A stretch of 64,000 nt of DNA from Planctomycetota bacterium (GTDB taxonomy: Bacteria > Planctomycetota > UBA1135 > UBA2386): assembly GCA_016794425.1 (NCBI GenBank), contig JAEUHR010000017.1, positions 96,670-160,669 of the forward strand, read 5' to 3'. The notes beneath the pieces were generated by a model. It saw nothing but the letters and a program-made list of their open reading frames with translations, made no database searches and was not told the origin of the DNA. The first letter of the stretch is position 1; each line of letters starts with the position of its first letter. Made by a program: the position numbers and the translations under genes. Below are positions 20,360-29,385 of the stretch, one piece after another.

Positions 20360-20451
20360 CGCGCCGCGTGTGAGCGCTGCGCGCACCTCGTGTGGCTTCG
20401 TTGTGTGGTGGGGGGATCGGGTCCCGGCGGACCCGGTCCCCACTTTTGTTT
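20360..20451 (+). ncRNA. candidate ~90-nt small RNA with intrinsic terminator
   Basis: The interval between a TATGCT element and a strong terminator contains no start-stop pair of useful length. It could fold as a 5' hairpin (TGCGCGC at 20358-20364 with GCGCGCA at 20379-20385), a single-stranded linker with ACCTCG, and a 3' terminator. The 3' end is set by the U tract; the 5' end is estimated from the -10. It is not SRP RNA: the conserved SRP apical loop is absent. It could instead be an attenuator, but a separate promoter for the next gene argues for an independent RNA. Confidence 0.35.
20408..20451 (+). terminator. strong intrinsic terminator
   Basis: GTGGGG plus ATCGGGTCC (with a two-G bulge) pairs with GGACCCGGTCCCCAC across a CGGC loop, giving a 15-bp stem with one G-U pair, followed by TTTTGTTT. 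This is the clearest factor-independent terminator in the window and lies upstream, not downstream, of an annotated gene. Confidence 0.75.
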
Positions 20452-20477
20452 GCCGGCTGCACCGGCGGCGTTACGGT
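20449..20477 (+). promoter_or_regulatory. putative promoter of the HD phosphohydrolase gene
   Basis: TTTGCC (20449-20454) and TACGGT (20472-20477), spacer 17. The -35 overlaps the last bases of the terminator U tract. The predicted start, near 20484, is only about three bases before the GTG, so the mRNA should be leaderless or nearly so. Confidence 0.5.
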
Positions 20478-20486
20478 CGCGCCTGC

Positions 20487-21830
20487 GTGAGCATCCTGCG
20501 CGATCCGGTGCACGGCGACATCGAGTTGTCGCGTGACGAGCTACGGCTCGTCGACACGCTCGAGTTCCAGCGCCTGCGCGGCATCCAGCAGCTCGGCAGC
20601 GCCAGCCTCGTCTATCCCGGCGCCACGCACACGCGGTTCGAGCACTCGATCGGCACGCTGCACGTCTGCGACCAGCTGCTGCACGCCTGCAACAAGAACG
20701 CGGCGCGTGATCCGGCCGGCTGCCACCGCGTGACCGACGAGGAGCGCCGCGTGCTGCGCACTGCGGCGCTGCTGCACGACGTCACGCACGTGCCGTACGG
20801 CCACAACATCGAGGACCAGACCGGCCTGCTGCCGCGGCACGACGAACCGGCCCGCTTCCAGGCCGTGCTCGGCGCGACCGAGCTCGGCGCCGAGCTCGAT
20901 CGCCAGGGCCTGCGCGACGACGTGCTGGCCGTGCTGACCGGCGCCGGCCGCACCGTGCCGCCGTTCTGGCGCCAGGTGGTCAGTGACACGATCGACGCCG
21001 ACCTGCTCGACTACCTGCGCCGCGACGCGCACTACACCGGCCTCGAGCTGCGCTACGACCGCCGCGTCGTCGACTACTTCCGCGTCGCGCGCGGCGACGG
21101 CCGCATGTTCGTCGACTGCGAGAAGAACGGCATGCTGCGCGAGGACATCGTCAGCGAGCTGCTGCGCGTGCTCGAGTGCCGCTACCACTTCAGCGAGCGC
21201 GTCTACTACCACCACGCGAAGGTCGCCGCCGGCGCGCTGCTGTCGCGCATGGTCGAGCTGGCGCTGCGCGCCGGCGCGCTGCAGAAGGACGAACTGCAGA
21301 CGATGACCGACGCGTCGCTGGTGCTGCGGCTCGGCCAGCTCGACCTCGGCAGCGCCGCTGCCACCGAACGGCTGCACCGCTTCGTCGCGCGCTACCGGCG
21401 GCGCGCGTTGCCCAAGCGCGTCGTCGTGCTGCCCTGGTACCAGAACCAGGAGCTGCAGGCCGAGCTGCTCGAGCGGTTCTTCACGCCGGGCCGCCCCGAG
21501 GCGCGCTTCCAGTGGGAGGCCGAACTCGAAGCCGTGGCGCAGCGCACGTTCGGCCAGCCGGTCGACGTGATCCTCTACTGCCCCAAGCGCCGCATGCAGC
21601 TGAAGGAGGCGAAGACGCTGGTGCGGTTTCCCGGCACCGGCGATCGCACGCTGCCGCTCGACGCGTTCGCCGAGCAGATCCCGCGGCTGCGCGACCTCGC
21701 CGAGAGCTACCCGCGCATGTGGAAGCTCTACGTGTTCACGTCGCTCGAGGACAAGACCGCGCGGCGCCAGCTGCAGCGGCTGTGCCTCGAAGCGCTGCCG
21801 GCCGGCTGCCGCAACGCGCTGGCGCTGTAG
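20487..21830 (+). CDS. HD-domain phosphohydrolase (dNTPase-like)
   Basis: 447 residues. The HD superfamily metal site is complete: H53 in TRFEHSIGT, H97-D98 in LLHDVTHVPYGH and the later Asp in DTIDADLLDYL. The N-terminus SILRDPVHGDIEL with LVDTLEFQRLRGIQQLG is that of the dGTPase-related YdhJ/SAMHD1-like group, which cleaves triphosphate from dNTPs or related nucleotides. The region after residue 300 has no motif I can name. GTG 20487 is taken as start because it gives the conserved first residues exactly and sits just after a promoter-like site; the frame upstream runs through a terminator hairpin. Confidence 0.85.
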   Translation: MSILRDPVHGDIELSRDELRLVDTLEFQRLRGIQQLGSASLVYPGATHTRFEHSIGTLHVCDQLLHACNKNAARDPAGCHRVTDEERRVLRTAALLHDVTHVPYGHNIEDQTGLLPRHDEPARFQAVLGATELGAELDRQGLRDDVLAVLTGAGRTVPPFWRQVVSDTIDADLLDYLRRDAHYTGLELRYDRRVVDYFRVARGDGRMFVDCEKNGMLREDIVSELLRVLECRYHFSERVYYHHAKVAAGALLSRMVELALRAGALQKDELQTMTDASLVLRLGQLDLGSAAATERLHRFVARYRRRALPKRVVVLPWYQNQELQAELLERFFTPGRPEARFQWEAELEAVAQRTFGQPVDVILYCPKRRMQLKEAKTLVRFPGTGDRTLPLDAFAEQIPRLRDLAESYPRMWKLYVFTSLEDKTARRQLQRLCLEALPAGCRNALAL

Positions 21831-21845
21831 CTAGCGGGGCCGCGC

Positions 21846-23501
21846 TCACCGTTCCGCGGCCCGCCAGCTGCGCGCACCGATGCGACGCCTCAGCCGCCAG
21901 TGCAGCAGCGCACTGCCGAGCAGCACCGCGACGATGTACGGCGCGAACCAGCCGAAGCCCTGCGCGACGCCGCCGACGACGCCGATCGCCATCGACAGCA
22001 TGATCGCGCCGGCGAACAACAGGCAGCCGGACTGGCTGCGGATGTCCTCGTTCGGCTGCGACAGCGGCAGCCACTCGTTGGTCAGACCGGGCAGCAGCGA
22101 GACCACCGGCAGCAGTCCCAGCATCGGCAGCGCCAGCAGGAACGGCGTCGCACTGCCCTGCATCGCCGCCACGATCGAGGTGACGCTGCCGAGTGCCGGC
22201 AGCGCGAACCAGGTCAGCGCGGCCTTGCGCGCGCCGTGGAACAACGGCGCCCAGTGCGCGAGCGGCGTGCAGCGGAACAGCGCCGCGGCGCGGTGGTGCT
22301 CGCTGTGGCGCAGGAACAACAGCGCCTGCAGGGGCAGCAGCACGACGTAGGCGATGCCCATCGCCGACAGGAACTGGGACGGGCCGCGTCCGGCGGCGTC
22401 GGCCGCTTCGGCGGCTGCGGTGCGGCTGTTGCGCGACGCCGGCGCGGCGAGGATCAACGGCATCACCAGCAGCGGCGCCAGCGCCGGGTAGATCTTCAGC
22501 TTGGTGACGCGGTCGCGCAGCAGGTACGCCGTCGTCAGCAGGAACGCCTGCCGCTCGACCGGGTCGCGCAGCCACCAGCGCAGCGGCGGCGCCGCGATCA
22601 GCCGGCGCAGGCGGCGCGGCGCCTGCCGTTCGGGACGCTCGTCGGTGCCGGCGGTCTCGTTCAGCGCCATCAGGCCGACGCCGTAGGCCGAGCCGAGCCT
22701 GACCAGGCCGAGCCAGGCGGTGAGCGCGGTCGCGGCGACCGCCAGCAGCGCCAGCGGCCAGTGCCGCGCCACGTCGACGCCGCACAACACCATGTCGAGC
22801 GCGCCGAACCACACCGGCGGCAGCGCCTGTGCCCAGCCGGACGCGAGGTCGACGTCGGCCATGCGTTCCATCGCGCGCGGCAGCAGCTGGCTGGCGGCGA
22901 TCATCGCCACCGACAGCAGCGTCTGCACCAGCGTCAGCAGGTTGTCGAAGCGCTCGCGGCCGAACCAGCGCAGGCAGACGTTGTAGACCAGCACGACCAG
23001 CGACGCCGACAGCAGCATCAGCAGCAGGGTCGTCACCACGTGCGCGGCGGCGAACCACGGCGCGTTGCCCTGGTTCCAGAACGCGGTGACCAGACCGACC
23101 GCGTTCAGCGCGAACGCGAGCAGCAGCGAGTGGCTGAGCAGCACCGCGAGTTTGGCGCGCAGCATCTGCTCGGGCAGCACGGGCCGGTGCAGCAGGATCT
23201 CGGCCTCCTCGCGCACGAACAGCATCGCGCCGGCGGCGCTGGCCAGCGTCAGCGACGCGAACAGCAGCGTGAACGAATGCAGCGAGGCGGCGAACGACAG
23301 CGGCGGCACGACGAACGCCATCGCGCCCGGCAGCGCGCCGAACAGCCCGTAGAGCGCCAGCGTGCCGGCGACCCCGACCTGGCGCCGCCGCCGTTGTCCT
23401 TCCTGCTGGCCGGGCGCCAGCGCGGCGCGGCCGCGGAACAACAGCTTCCAGAACAGCGCGCGCAGCACCTGCTCGGGCCGGGGCGCGGTCGCGGCGGTCA
23501 T
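21846..23501 (-). CDS. ABC transporter permease-like membrane protein
   Basis: 551 residues with about 12 hydrophobic segments in two blocks (roughly 45-260 and 330-540) and an Arg/Gln-rich cytoplasmic stretch between. It has no motif of a classical family but follows the ATPase gene by an ATGA overlap, which makes it the permease of an ABC-2-like exporter. MLFVREEAEILLHRPVLPEQM resembles the amphipathic coupling segment seen in such permeases ('E.....L...P'). The two-block arrangement suggests a fused pair of six-helix units. Substrate unknown. Confidence 0.7.
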   Translation of the reverse strand: MTAATAPRPEQVLRALFWKLLFRGRAALAPGQQEGQRRRRQVGVAGTLALYGLFGALPGAMAFVVPPLSFAASLHSFTLLFASLTLASAAGAMLFVREEAEILLHRPVLPEQMLRAKLAVLLSHSLLLAFALNAVGLVTAFWNQGNAPWFAAAHVVTTLLLMLLSASLVVLVYNVCLRWFGRERFDNLLTLVQTLLSVAMIAASQLLPRAMERMADVDLASGWAQALPPVWFGALDMVLCGVDVARHWPLALLAVAATALTAWLGLVRLGSAYGVGLMALNETAGTDERPERQAPRRLRRLIAAPPLRWWLRDPVERQAFLLTTAYLLRDRVTKLKIYPALAPLLVMPLILAAPASRNSRTAAAEAADAAGRGPSQFLSAMGIAYVVLLPLQALLFLRHSEHHRAAALFRCTPLAHWAPLFHGARKAALTWFALPALGSVTSIVAAMQGSATPFLLALPMLGLLPVVSLLPGLTNEWLPLSQPNEDIRSQSGCLLFAGAIMLSMAIGVVGGVAQGFGWFAPYIVAVLLGSALLHWRLRRRIGARSWRAAER

Positions 23502-24283
23502 GGCAGCAGGTTCTTCGCGAACTCGGCCGCGCGCGCCTCGTGGCCGGCGACGCCGGTCAGCTTGGTGAACAGCTGCTCGAGCGTCGCCGCGCCGTGCTGC
23601 CGCAGCAGGTCCGCCGGCGCGCCGTCGACCATCAGCCGGCCCTTGTCGATGATCGCGACGCGGTGGCACACGCGCTCGACGACGTCGAGCACGTGTGAGC
23701 TGTAGACGATCGCCTTGCCTTCGCGCGCCAGCGTCTCGAGCAGCGCCTTGAAGCCGACCGCGGCGTTGGCGTCGAGGCCGTCGAGCGGTTCGTCGAGCAG
23801 CACGACCTTCGGGTTGTGCAGCAGCGCGGCGGTGATCACGACCTTGCGCCGCATGCCCTTGCTGTAGGCGCCGAGCAGCTTGTGGCGCAGCGTGCCTTCG
23901 AGCAGTTCGAAGTAGTCGAGGAACTGACGGATGCGCGTGGTCGCGGTCGCCTCGTCGATGCCGTACAGCGCGGCGACCATCAGCAGGTACTCGAGGCCGG
24001 TCAGCGCCTCGTAGACCGCGCCGCTGTCGGGCACGAAGCCGAACAGGCGTTTGGCCTCGAGCGGCTGCTTGACGATGTCGACGCCGCAGATGCGCGCCGT
24101 GCCGACCGTCGGCTGCAGCATGCCGGTGACCATCTTCAGCGTCGTCGTCTTGCCGGCGCCGTTGGGCCCCAGGAGGCCGAGGATCGTGCCGGCGGGCACG
24201 TCGAGCGACAGCTGGTCGACGGCGAGCTGCGCGCCGAACGTCTTCGACAGGTTCTGCAGCGAGATCGACGCCTCGGTCGTCAT
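23498..24283 (-). CDS. ABC transporter ATP-binding protein
   Basis: 261 residues. Walker A GPNGAGKTTTL, Q-loop FGFVPDSGAVYEALTG, degenerate signature YSKGMRRKV (for LSGGQ), Walker B VVLLDEPLDGLD, and H-switch YSSHVLDVVERV. This is the NatA/CcmA-type ATPase of ABC-2 exporters. It is translationally coupled upstream to a 164-residue membrane protein and downstream to the permease, both through ATGA. Confidence 0.9.
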   Translation of the reverse strand: MTTEASISLQNLSKTFGAQLAVDQLSLDVPAGTILGLLGPNGAGKTTTLKMVTGMLQPTVGTARICGVDIVKQPLEAKRLFGFVPDSGAVYEALTGLEYLLMVAALYGIDEATATTRIRQFLDYFELLEGTLRHKLLGAYSKGMRRKVVITAALLHNPKVVLLDEPLDGLDANAAVGFKALLETLAREGKAIVYSSHVLDVVERVCHRVAIIDKGRLMVDGAPADLLRQHGAATLEQLFTKLTGVAGHEARAAEFAKNLLP

Positions 24284-24774
24284 CGGGCCCTCGGTGGTTG
24301 CAGCAGCGCGCCGAGCCCGGTCAGCGCGAACGACACGAGCCACAGGTAGTAGCCGGGCCGCAGCGCTTCGACGAACTCGCGGTCGTTCAGGTAGAGCCAG
24401 CTCGCGTCGAGCGCGGCACAGCCGAGCAGCAGCGCGCCGACCAGCAGGCGCTGGCGGCCCGCGGCGAGCACCACGAACGCGACCAGCATCACGGCGTTCG
24501 TCAGGCAGGTGGCGCCGAGCGTGCGCACGCGCGCCGCGTCGGCCTCGCGCGGCGGGTCGCCGACCAGCAGGTCCCAGGCGGCGCAGCACGCGCCCCAGCC
24601 CGGCAGCCAGTCCGGCGCCGACAACGCCGATGCGCCGAGCGGCCGCGTCCATTCGGCGGCGCCGCCGAACAGGTTCTGGCCCTGGAACACCGGCACGAAC
24701 CACGCGACCAGATACAGCACGACGCCGGCCGTCAGCAGCTTCGCGCCGGCGCTGGTCGGTTGCGGTTTGCCCAT
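24280..24774 (-). CDS. four-helix membrane protein of the exporter operon
   Basis: 164 residues, unrecognised. Hydrophobic helices lie near residues 10-28, 88-104, 108-124 and 140-158; a loop of about 55 residues after the first contains FGGAAEWTRPLGASAL and a Cys pair in GWGACCAAWDLL. Its stop overlaps the start of the ABC ATPase gene (ATGA), and 11 bases separate its start from the exonuclease gene upstream. Context suggests an accessory subunit of the ABC exporter. Confidence 0.65.
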   Translation of the reverse strand: MGKPQPTSAGAKLLTAGVVLYLVAWFVPVFQGQNLFGGAAEWTRPLGASALSAPDWLPGWGACCAAWDLLVGDPPREADAARVRTLGATCLTNAVMLVAFVVLAAGRQRLLVGALLLGCAALDASWLYLNDREFVEALRPGYYLWLVSFALTGLGALLQPPRAR

Positions 24775-24785
24775 GGTGGCCCGGC

Positions 24786-25859
24786 TCACTTCCAGTCGGC
24801 GCGGTAGCGCAGCACGAGGTCGCGGCAGCGCCGGTAGACCGCGGCGGTGGCGCGCACGTCGTGGGCGTTGTACTCGGCGATCTTCACGATCTCGCCGCGC
24901 GCGTAGGCCGGCGCGACCATCGAGCCGTCCATGACCTCCTTCGGGCTCTCGATGCCGAACGCCCAGCACACCACGTCGAGCTTGCTGGGGCCGCGGCCGC
25001 GCTGCGTCAGCAGTTCGAACAGGTCGAGGTGCGGCTGCAGCGCGAACCGCTGCGACAGCAGGTCGACGCGCGCCGGCACGCCGTGGATCAGGCTGCGTGT
25101 GACCAGGAACGGCACGTCGAAGCCGCGGCCGTTGAACGTCACGACGGTCTCGGCGCGGCTCGCCAGCGCCCAGAACGCGCGCAGCAGGTCGGCCTCGCTC
25201 ATCGGCCGCAGCCACTTCGGGCAGTCGGCGATCGTCTGCCCGTCCGGCGGCACCGCGAGCACGGTGACCTCGTCGCCTTCGTCGGCGTCGCCGTCGCCGA
25301 TCGCCAGCGAGACGACCTTGCCGAAGAACGGCGACATGCCCATCACGGCCTGCGGTTCCATCTCCTTGCGCTGCGCGTTGTCGGCCAGCGCTTCGGCGAC
25401 GGTCGGCGGCAGGTCGCGGCGGTCGAACGCCGGCACCGTCTCGATGTCGAACACCAGTGTGCGGCAGCACAGGTCCTCGACCGGCGCCAGCGCCGGATCG
25501 ACCAGCTGGTCCGGATCGAAGCCGTCGGGCACCTCGCCGGGCGCGATCACCTTGACGCGGTCGATCACCAGCTGCGGTTGTCCCTTGTACTCCTTGACGC
25601 GGCCGCGCACCTTGACCGGCCCGCGCAGCGGCGCCGCCTTGACCGCGTCCATCGCCTCCTTCGCGTCGGCCCAGATCTTGGCCTCGACGACCGCGTGCAC
25701 GTCGGCCAGCTCGACGATCAGGAACGGCTTCTGGTCGCGCGTCTGCAGTTCCTTCCACGAACGCAGCTGTGCGAACACGTCCCAGTCGTGTTCGGCGACC
25801 ACCAGCGCGGCCAGGTTGTCCGCGCGCACGACGCGCTGCTTCTGTTCGTCGTGGTTCAC
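24786..25859 (-). CDS. OB-fold / DEDDy 3'-5' exonuclease fusion
   Basis: 357 residues. Residues ~32-108 form an OB-fold nucleic-acid-binding module like that at the N-terminus of YhaM (KPFLIVELADVHAVVEAKIW, VKVRGRVKEYKGQPQLVIDRV). Residues ~132-350 are a predicted 3'-5' exonuclease of the PolB-proofreading type: Exo I VFDIETVP (D138, E140), Exo II TFNGRGFDVPFL (about 255) and Exo III YNAHDVRATAAVYRR (about 325; Tyr-Asn-Ala-His-Asp, the DEDDy form). It should trim single-stranded DNA or RNA. GTG 25859 overlaps the aminotransferase stop as GTGA. Confidence 0.85.
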   Translation of the reverse strand: MNHDEQKQRVVRADNLAALVVAEHDWDVFAQLRSWKELQTRDQKPFLIVELADVHAVVEAKIWADAKEAMDAVKAAPLRGPVKVRGRVKEYKGQPQLVIDRVKVIAPGEVPDGFDPDQLVDPALAPVEDLCCRTLVFDIETVPAFDRRDLPPTVAEALADNAQRKEMEPQAVMGMSPFFGKVVSLAIGDGDADEGDEVTVLAVPPDGQTIADCPKWLRPMSEADLLRAFWALASRAETVVTFNGRGFDVPFLVTRSLIHGVPARVDLLSQRFALQPHLDLFELLTQRGRGPSKLDVVCWAFGIESPKEVMDGSMVAPAYARGEIVKIAEYNAHDVRATAAVYRRCRDLVLRYRADWK

Positions 25860-27043
25860 CGCGCCTCCGCGAACGCCCGCAGGCGGTCGACGGCCTTGCG
25901 CAGGTCGTCCATCGACGCGGCGTAGCTGAGCCGCACGAAGCCCGGGATCGCGAACGCGCTGCCCGGCACCACCGCGAGCTGGTGCCGTTCGAGCAGCTGC
26001 TCGGCGACCTGCACGTCGTCGATGCCGCGCGCCGCGCACAGCTCGCGGGCGTCGACCAGCGCGTAGAACGCGCCGCGCGGCGGCCGCAGCGACAGGCCGC
26101 GGATGCCGGCCAGCGCGTCGCAGAGGAAGCGCCGCCGCTCGCCGAACGCGCGCATGCGGGTCGCCTGGTCCTCGGGCAGCGGCGTGCGGCACGCTTCCAG
26201 CATCGCCTCCTGGCTGATCGTGCACGGGTTGCCGAGCACCTGGCTCTGGATGCGGCAGCAGGCGTCGATCACGGCGCGCGGCGCGGCCAGGAAGCTGGTG
26301 CGCCAGCCGGTCATCGTGTGGCTCTTCGTGAAACCGCTGACGACCATCGTGCGCTCGCGGCCGCCCGGCAGCACGGCCGGCGACACGTGCGTGGCGCCGT
26401 CGTAGAGCAGCGTACCGTAGATCTCGTCGCTGAGCAGCCACAGGTCGAGGTCGCGCGCGACGTCGACGATCGCCTGCAGCTCGTGGCGCTCCGGCACCGC
26501 GCCGGACGGGTTGTTCGGGTAGTTCAGGATCAGGCCGCGCGCGCCGTGCCGCCGCGCCGCGTCGCGCACCGCCGCCGCGTCGTGCACGAAGCCGCGCTCG
26601 GGCACCGGCGGTACGATCACGGGCTCGCCGTCGGCCATCGTGACCAGCGCCGGGTACGAGACCCAGTACGGCGCCAGGATCAGCACGCGGTCGCCGGGTT
26701 CGACGACCGCGTCGAGCGCCATGTGCAGCGCCGCCTTCGCGCCGGCGCAGACCATCACCTCGTCCTTGCCGTGGTCGAGGCCGAACGTGGCCCGCAGCCA
26801 GTCGGCGCCGGCCGCGCGCAGCTCCGGCACGCCGGGCGCCGCGGTGTAGCGGGTGCGGCCCTGTTCGATCGCGCGCACGCCGGCGCGCGCGATCGGCGGC
26901 GGCGTCGGGAAGTCCGGTTCGCCGGCGCCGAGCGAGACGACGTCCGCGCCGCGCTGCTTCATCGCGGCGGCCTTCGCCGTGATCGCGAGGGTCGCCGACT
27001 CCTCGATGCGGCGGGAACGGGCGTTCGGAGCGAGGCCGGCCAT
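25856..27043 (-). CDS. aspartate aminotransferase-like class I aminotransferase
   Basis: 395 residues, PLP-dependent fold type I. The lysine that binds PLP is in SGFTKSHTMTGWR; other hallmarks are SLGAGEPDFPTP (N-terminal), RYTAAPGVPELR, NYPNNPSGAV and LSDEIYGTLLYDG, and the C-terminal FVRLSYA with the substrate-carboxylate Arg. These fit the aspartate/prephenate-type Ib aminotransferases. ATG 27043 gives the usual N-terminus (MAGLAPNARSRRIEES). It leads the minus-strand operon through the exonuclease and ABC exporter genes. Confidence 0.9.
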   Translation of the reverse strand: MAGLAPNARSRRIEESATLAITAKAAAMKQRGADVVSLGAGEPDFPTPPPIARAGVRAIEQGRTRYTAAPGVPELRAAGADWLRATFGLDHGKDEVMVCAGAKAALHMALDAVVEPGDRVLILAPYWVSYPALVTMADGEPVIVPPVPERGFVHDAAAVRDAARRHGARGLILNYPNNPSGAVPERHELQAIVDVARDLDLWLLSDEIYGTLLYDGATHVSPAVLPGGRERTMVVSGFTKSHTMTGWRTSFLAAPRAVIDACCRIQSQVLGNPCTISQEAMLEACRTPLPEDQATRMRAFGERRRFLCDALAGIRGLSLRPPRGAFYALVDARELCAARGIDDVQVAEQLLERHQLAVVPGSAFAIPGFVRLSYAASMDDLRKAVDRLRAFAEAR

Positions 27044-27174
27044 GCGGGCGAGTAGACCGCCGGCGCGCGGGGAAGGCAAACGTGCCGGATCCGCGGCCGC
27101 GGCGGAAGGTGCCGGCGGTCCGCGCCGTCGCAGCTGGGTGCGGATCTGCGCTCCTGATGCGCGCGGCCGTCCGC

Positions 27175-27180
27175 TACGCT
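27175..27180 (+). promoter_or_regulatory. -10-like element before the 710-residue anchored protein
   Basis: TACGCT, ten bases before the ATG at 27190. If it acts as a -10, transcription would start near 27187, giving an almost leaderless mRNA. The -35 is weak. Confidence 0.4.
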
Positions 27181-27189
27181 CCGATCGCG

Positions 27190-29322
27190 ATGCCGAAGCC
27201 AAAGCCCAAGCGCCGTCGGCGCATCCTGCGCACCGTCGGGATCGTCGCCGGTGCGCTGGTCGTGTTCCTGCTGCTGTTCGTCGTCGCGTTCGTGTTCAAC
27301 CCGCTCGAAGGGTCGCTGCCCGAGCTGCGCGACGTGGTGCCGCGCGGCGTCAACTTCTTCGTGCGCAAGCAGCGGCTCGCCGACGACTTCGCGACCTTCC
27401 CGGAGCCGCGCTTCTGGGCCGAGTTGGCCGATGCCCGCGCCTACCCGGACCTGATGCAGACGCGCGCCGTGCAGGAGCTGAAGCGCGGCGGCCTCGAGCG
27501 GGCGCTGCAGGAGGCCGGCGACACGTTCCAGCGCGTGCGCCAGGACAGCGGCGGCTGGCTCGACGTGATGCGCGACCTGATCGGCACCGAGCTGATCGTC
27601 GCCGGTTACGAGATCGACTACACGCAGCAGCCGCCGAAGCCGCTGGCGCAGCCGTGGTGGTGCGTCTACACGCGGGTGTCGTGGCGCGTGCGTGCCGCCG
27701 ACGGTCTGGCGCGGTTCGGCTTCGTGCAGGAGCAGTTGCGGCAGAACGGCGTCGACGTGACCGAGCAGGACGGCATGCTGGTCGCGAAGGTGCCGGGCGT
27801 GCCGACGCCGATCTACGTCAAGCGCCATCTCGACGCGCTGATGGTCGCCAACCACACGCTGCTGCTCGAGCAGAGCCAGCGCCTGATCGACGGCAACCGC
27901 GACGAAGAACCGATCGGCCAGATGCCGGCCTACACGGACGGTGCCGTGCAACGCATCGAGCAGTGGGCCGAGAAGCGCGGCGTCGAGGTGCCGAACGTGC
28001 TCGAGTTCGTGGTCGAGCCCAACGCGTTCGACGGCTTCGCGCGGTTCGCGACCGGCTGGCCGAATCCGCAGAACAAGGACAGCATGAACGAGCGCGTGCT
28101 GGCCAGCTTCGTGAACCTGAAGGGCTGGCAGCAGGTCACCGGCGGTCTGCTGTTCGGCCCCGAGGGGCTGACGGTGACCGGCCAGGTCGGCCTGAACAGC
28201 AAGCAACACACCGGCTTCCAGAGCAGCTTCTACCGCGCCGAGCAGCAGCGCCGCGAGGAGTGGCTCGATCCGTTCCTGGCGATGGTGCCCGAGTCCGCGT
28301 GTGCGGCGGCGGCGCTGCGCATGCCGGCCGGCGAGTTCCTGTACGCGATGTTCGACGCGCTCGACCAGGCCGAGCGCGACCTGATCAACGACGGCATGAA
28401 GCGCGCGGTGTTCCAGGGTACGCAGCTGACCGACACGCGCGAACTGATCGAGAAGCTCAAGGTCGCGTTCCTGCCGCGCACCGGCTTCGTGTTCCGCCGC
28501 AACGTTCCCGACACGGACCGCGACGAGCAGGGCAACCTGAAGGTGCCGGTGACCGCGCGGTCGCCGATGCCGCAGGTCGCGTGGGTGTTCTGGCTGCGGC
28601 CGAACACGAACCAGCTGGTCGACGACTTCGTCGGCATGCTGCGCTCGCACTTCCAGACGTTCGGCTTCCGCCGCGTCTACTACCTGCGCGTGCCGCACGC
28701 GAGCGGCATGTTCGCCGAGCCGGTCAGCGAGTTCACGCACCCGGCGATCCCGGCGACGGGCTCGATCGCGATGATCGTGTTCCGCGACTTCTTCGTGGTG
28801 TCGAACTCCGGACCGCTGGTGCGCGACATCCTGCGCACGCGCTACCCGGCGCTGTCGGGCGCGCGGTCGATGCGCGAGCTGCCCGAGTTCCGCGCCTGGC
28901 AGGACACGATGCCGGCGGAGCTGAACGGCGTGGTCTGGCTGCGCGGCGAGACGCTGGTGCCGGTGCTCGACGACTACCTGCAGTTCGCCGACGCCGCGAG
29001 CGAGATGCCGGACCCGGACTGGCTGCGGCAGGTGCGGCCGACCGCGGAGGACCAGGTGCGCCGCGCGCGCTACCCGCAGTTCCCGAGTGTCGCCAGCATC
29101 CCGAAGCCGATGACCGAACCCGGCGGCGAGTTCGACCAGGCCGTGGTCGCGCACATGCAGGAACTGTGGCGCCGCGAACGCACGAACTTCACCGCCGACG
29201 ACCGGCAGCAGATGCAGCAGTTGCGTTCGTTCGCGGGGGCGCTGCGTGCCGCCGCGGTCGAGGTGGAACTCGAGAACAGCTACATCCGGTTCCGCGCCAG
29301 CGTGCTGCCGGAGCTGCGCTGA
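27190..29322 (+). CDS. membrane-anchored protein of unknown function (710 aa)
   Basis: A Lys/Arg-rich N-terminus (MPKPKPKRRRR) precedes one membrane helix (about residues 13-36, VGIVAGALVVFLLLFVVAFVF); the rest is a large periplasmic domain. Recognisable style: GVNFFVRKQRLADDF, then long alternating alpha/beta regions including LASFVNLKGWQQVTGGLLFG and IAMIVFRDFFVVSNSG, reminiscent of DUF3352-like proteins that carry tandem repeated halves. No catalytic motif was found. It is preceded by a -10-like TACGCT and followed by tRNA-Leu, so it is monocistronic. Confidence 0.7.
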   Translation: MPKPKPKRRRRILRTVGIVAGALVVFLLLFVVAFVFNPLEGSLPELRDVVPRGVNFFVRKQRLADDFATFPEPRFWAELADARAYPDLMQTRAVQELKRGGLERALQEAGDTFQRVRQDSGGWLDVMRDLIGTELIVAGYEIDYTQQPPKPLAQPWWCVYTRVSWRVRAADGLARFGFVQEQLRQNGVDVTEQDGMLVAKVPGVPTPIYVKRHLDALMVANHTLLLEQSQRLIDGNRDEEPIGQMPAYTDGAVQRIEQWAEKRGVEVPNVLEFVVEPNAFDGFARFATGWPNPQNKDSMNERVLASFVNLKGWQQVTGGLLFGPEGLTVTGQVGLNSKQHTGFQSSFYRAEQQRREEWLDPFLAMVPESACAAAALRMPAGEFLYAMFDALDQAERDLINDGMKRAVFQGTQLTDTRELIEKLKVAFLPRTGFVFRRNVPDTDRDEQGNLKVPVTARSPMPQVAWVFWLRPNTNQLVDDFVGMLRSHFQTFGFRRVYYLRVPHASGMFAEPVSEFTHPAIPATGSIAMIVFRDFFVVSNSGPLVRDILRTRYPALSGARSMRELPEFRAWQDTMPAELNGVVWLRGETLVPVLDDYLQFADAASEMPDPDWLRQVRPTAEDQVRRARYPQFPSVASIPKPMTEPGGEFDQAVVAHMQELWRRERTNFTADDRQQMQQLRSFAGALRAAAVEVELENSYIRFRASVLPELR

Positions 29323-29339
29323 CCGCGCCGGGCCCGGGG

Positions 29340-29367
29340 TTGAAATCGCCCCGGAGCCGGCTACGTT
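29340..29367 (+). promoter_or_regulatory. promoter of tRNA-Leu
   Basis: TTGAAA (29340-29345) and TACGTT (29362-29367), spacer 16, ending 18 bases before the tRNA. Confidence 0.6.
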
Positions 29368-29385
29368 CCTCGCCCTCGCCGGCCG

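Noticed and set aside
20360..20451. SRP (4.5S) or 6S RNA
   Set aside because: The conserved SRP apical GGAA/AGCA loop pair is absent, and no 6S-like central bubble with promoter mimicry is visible.
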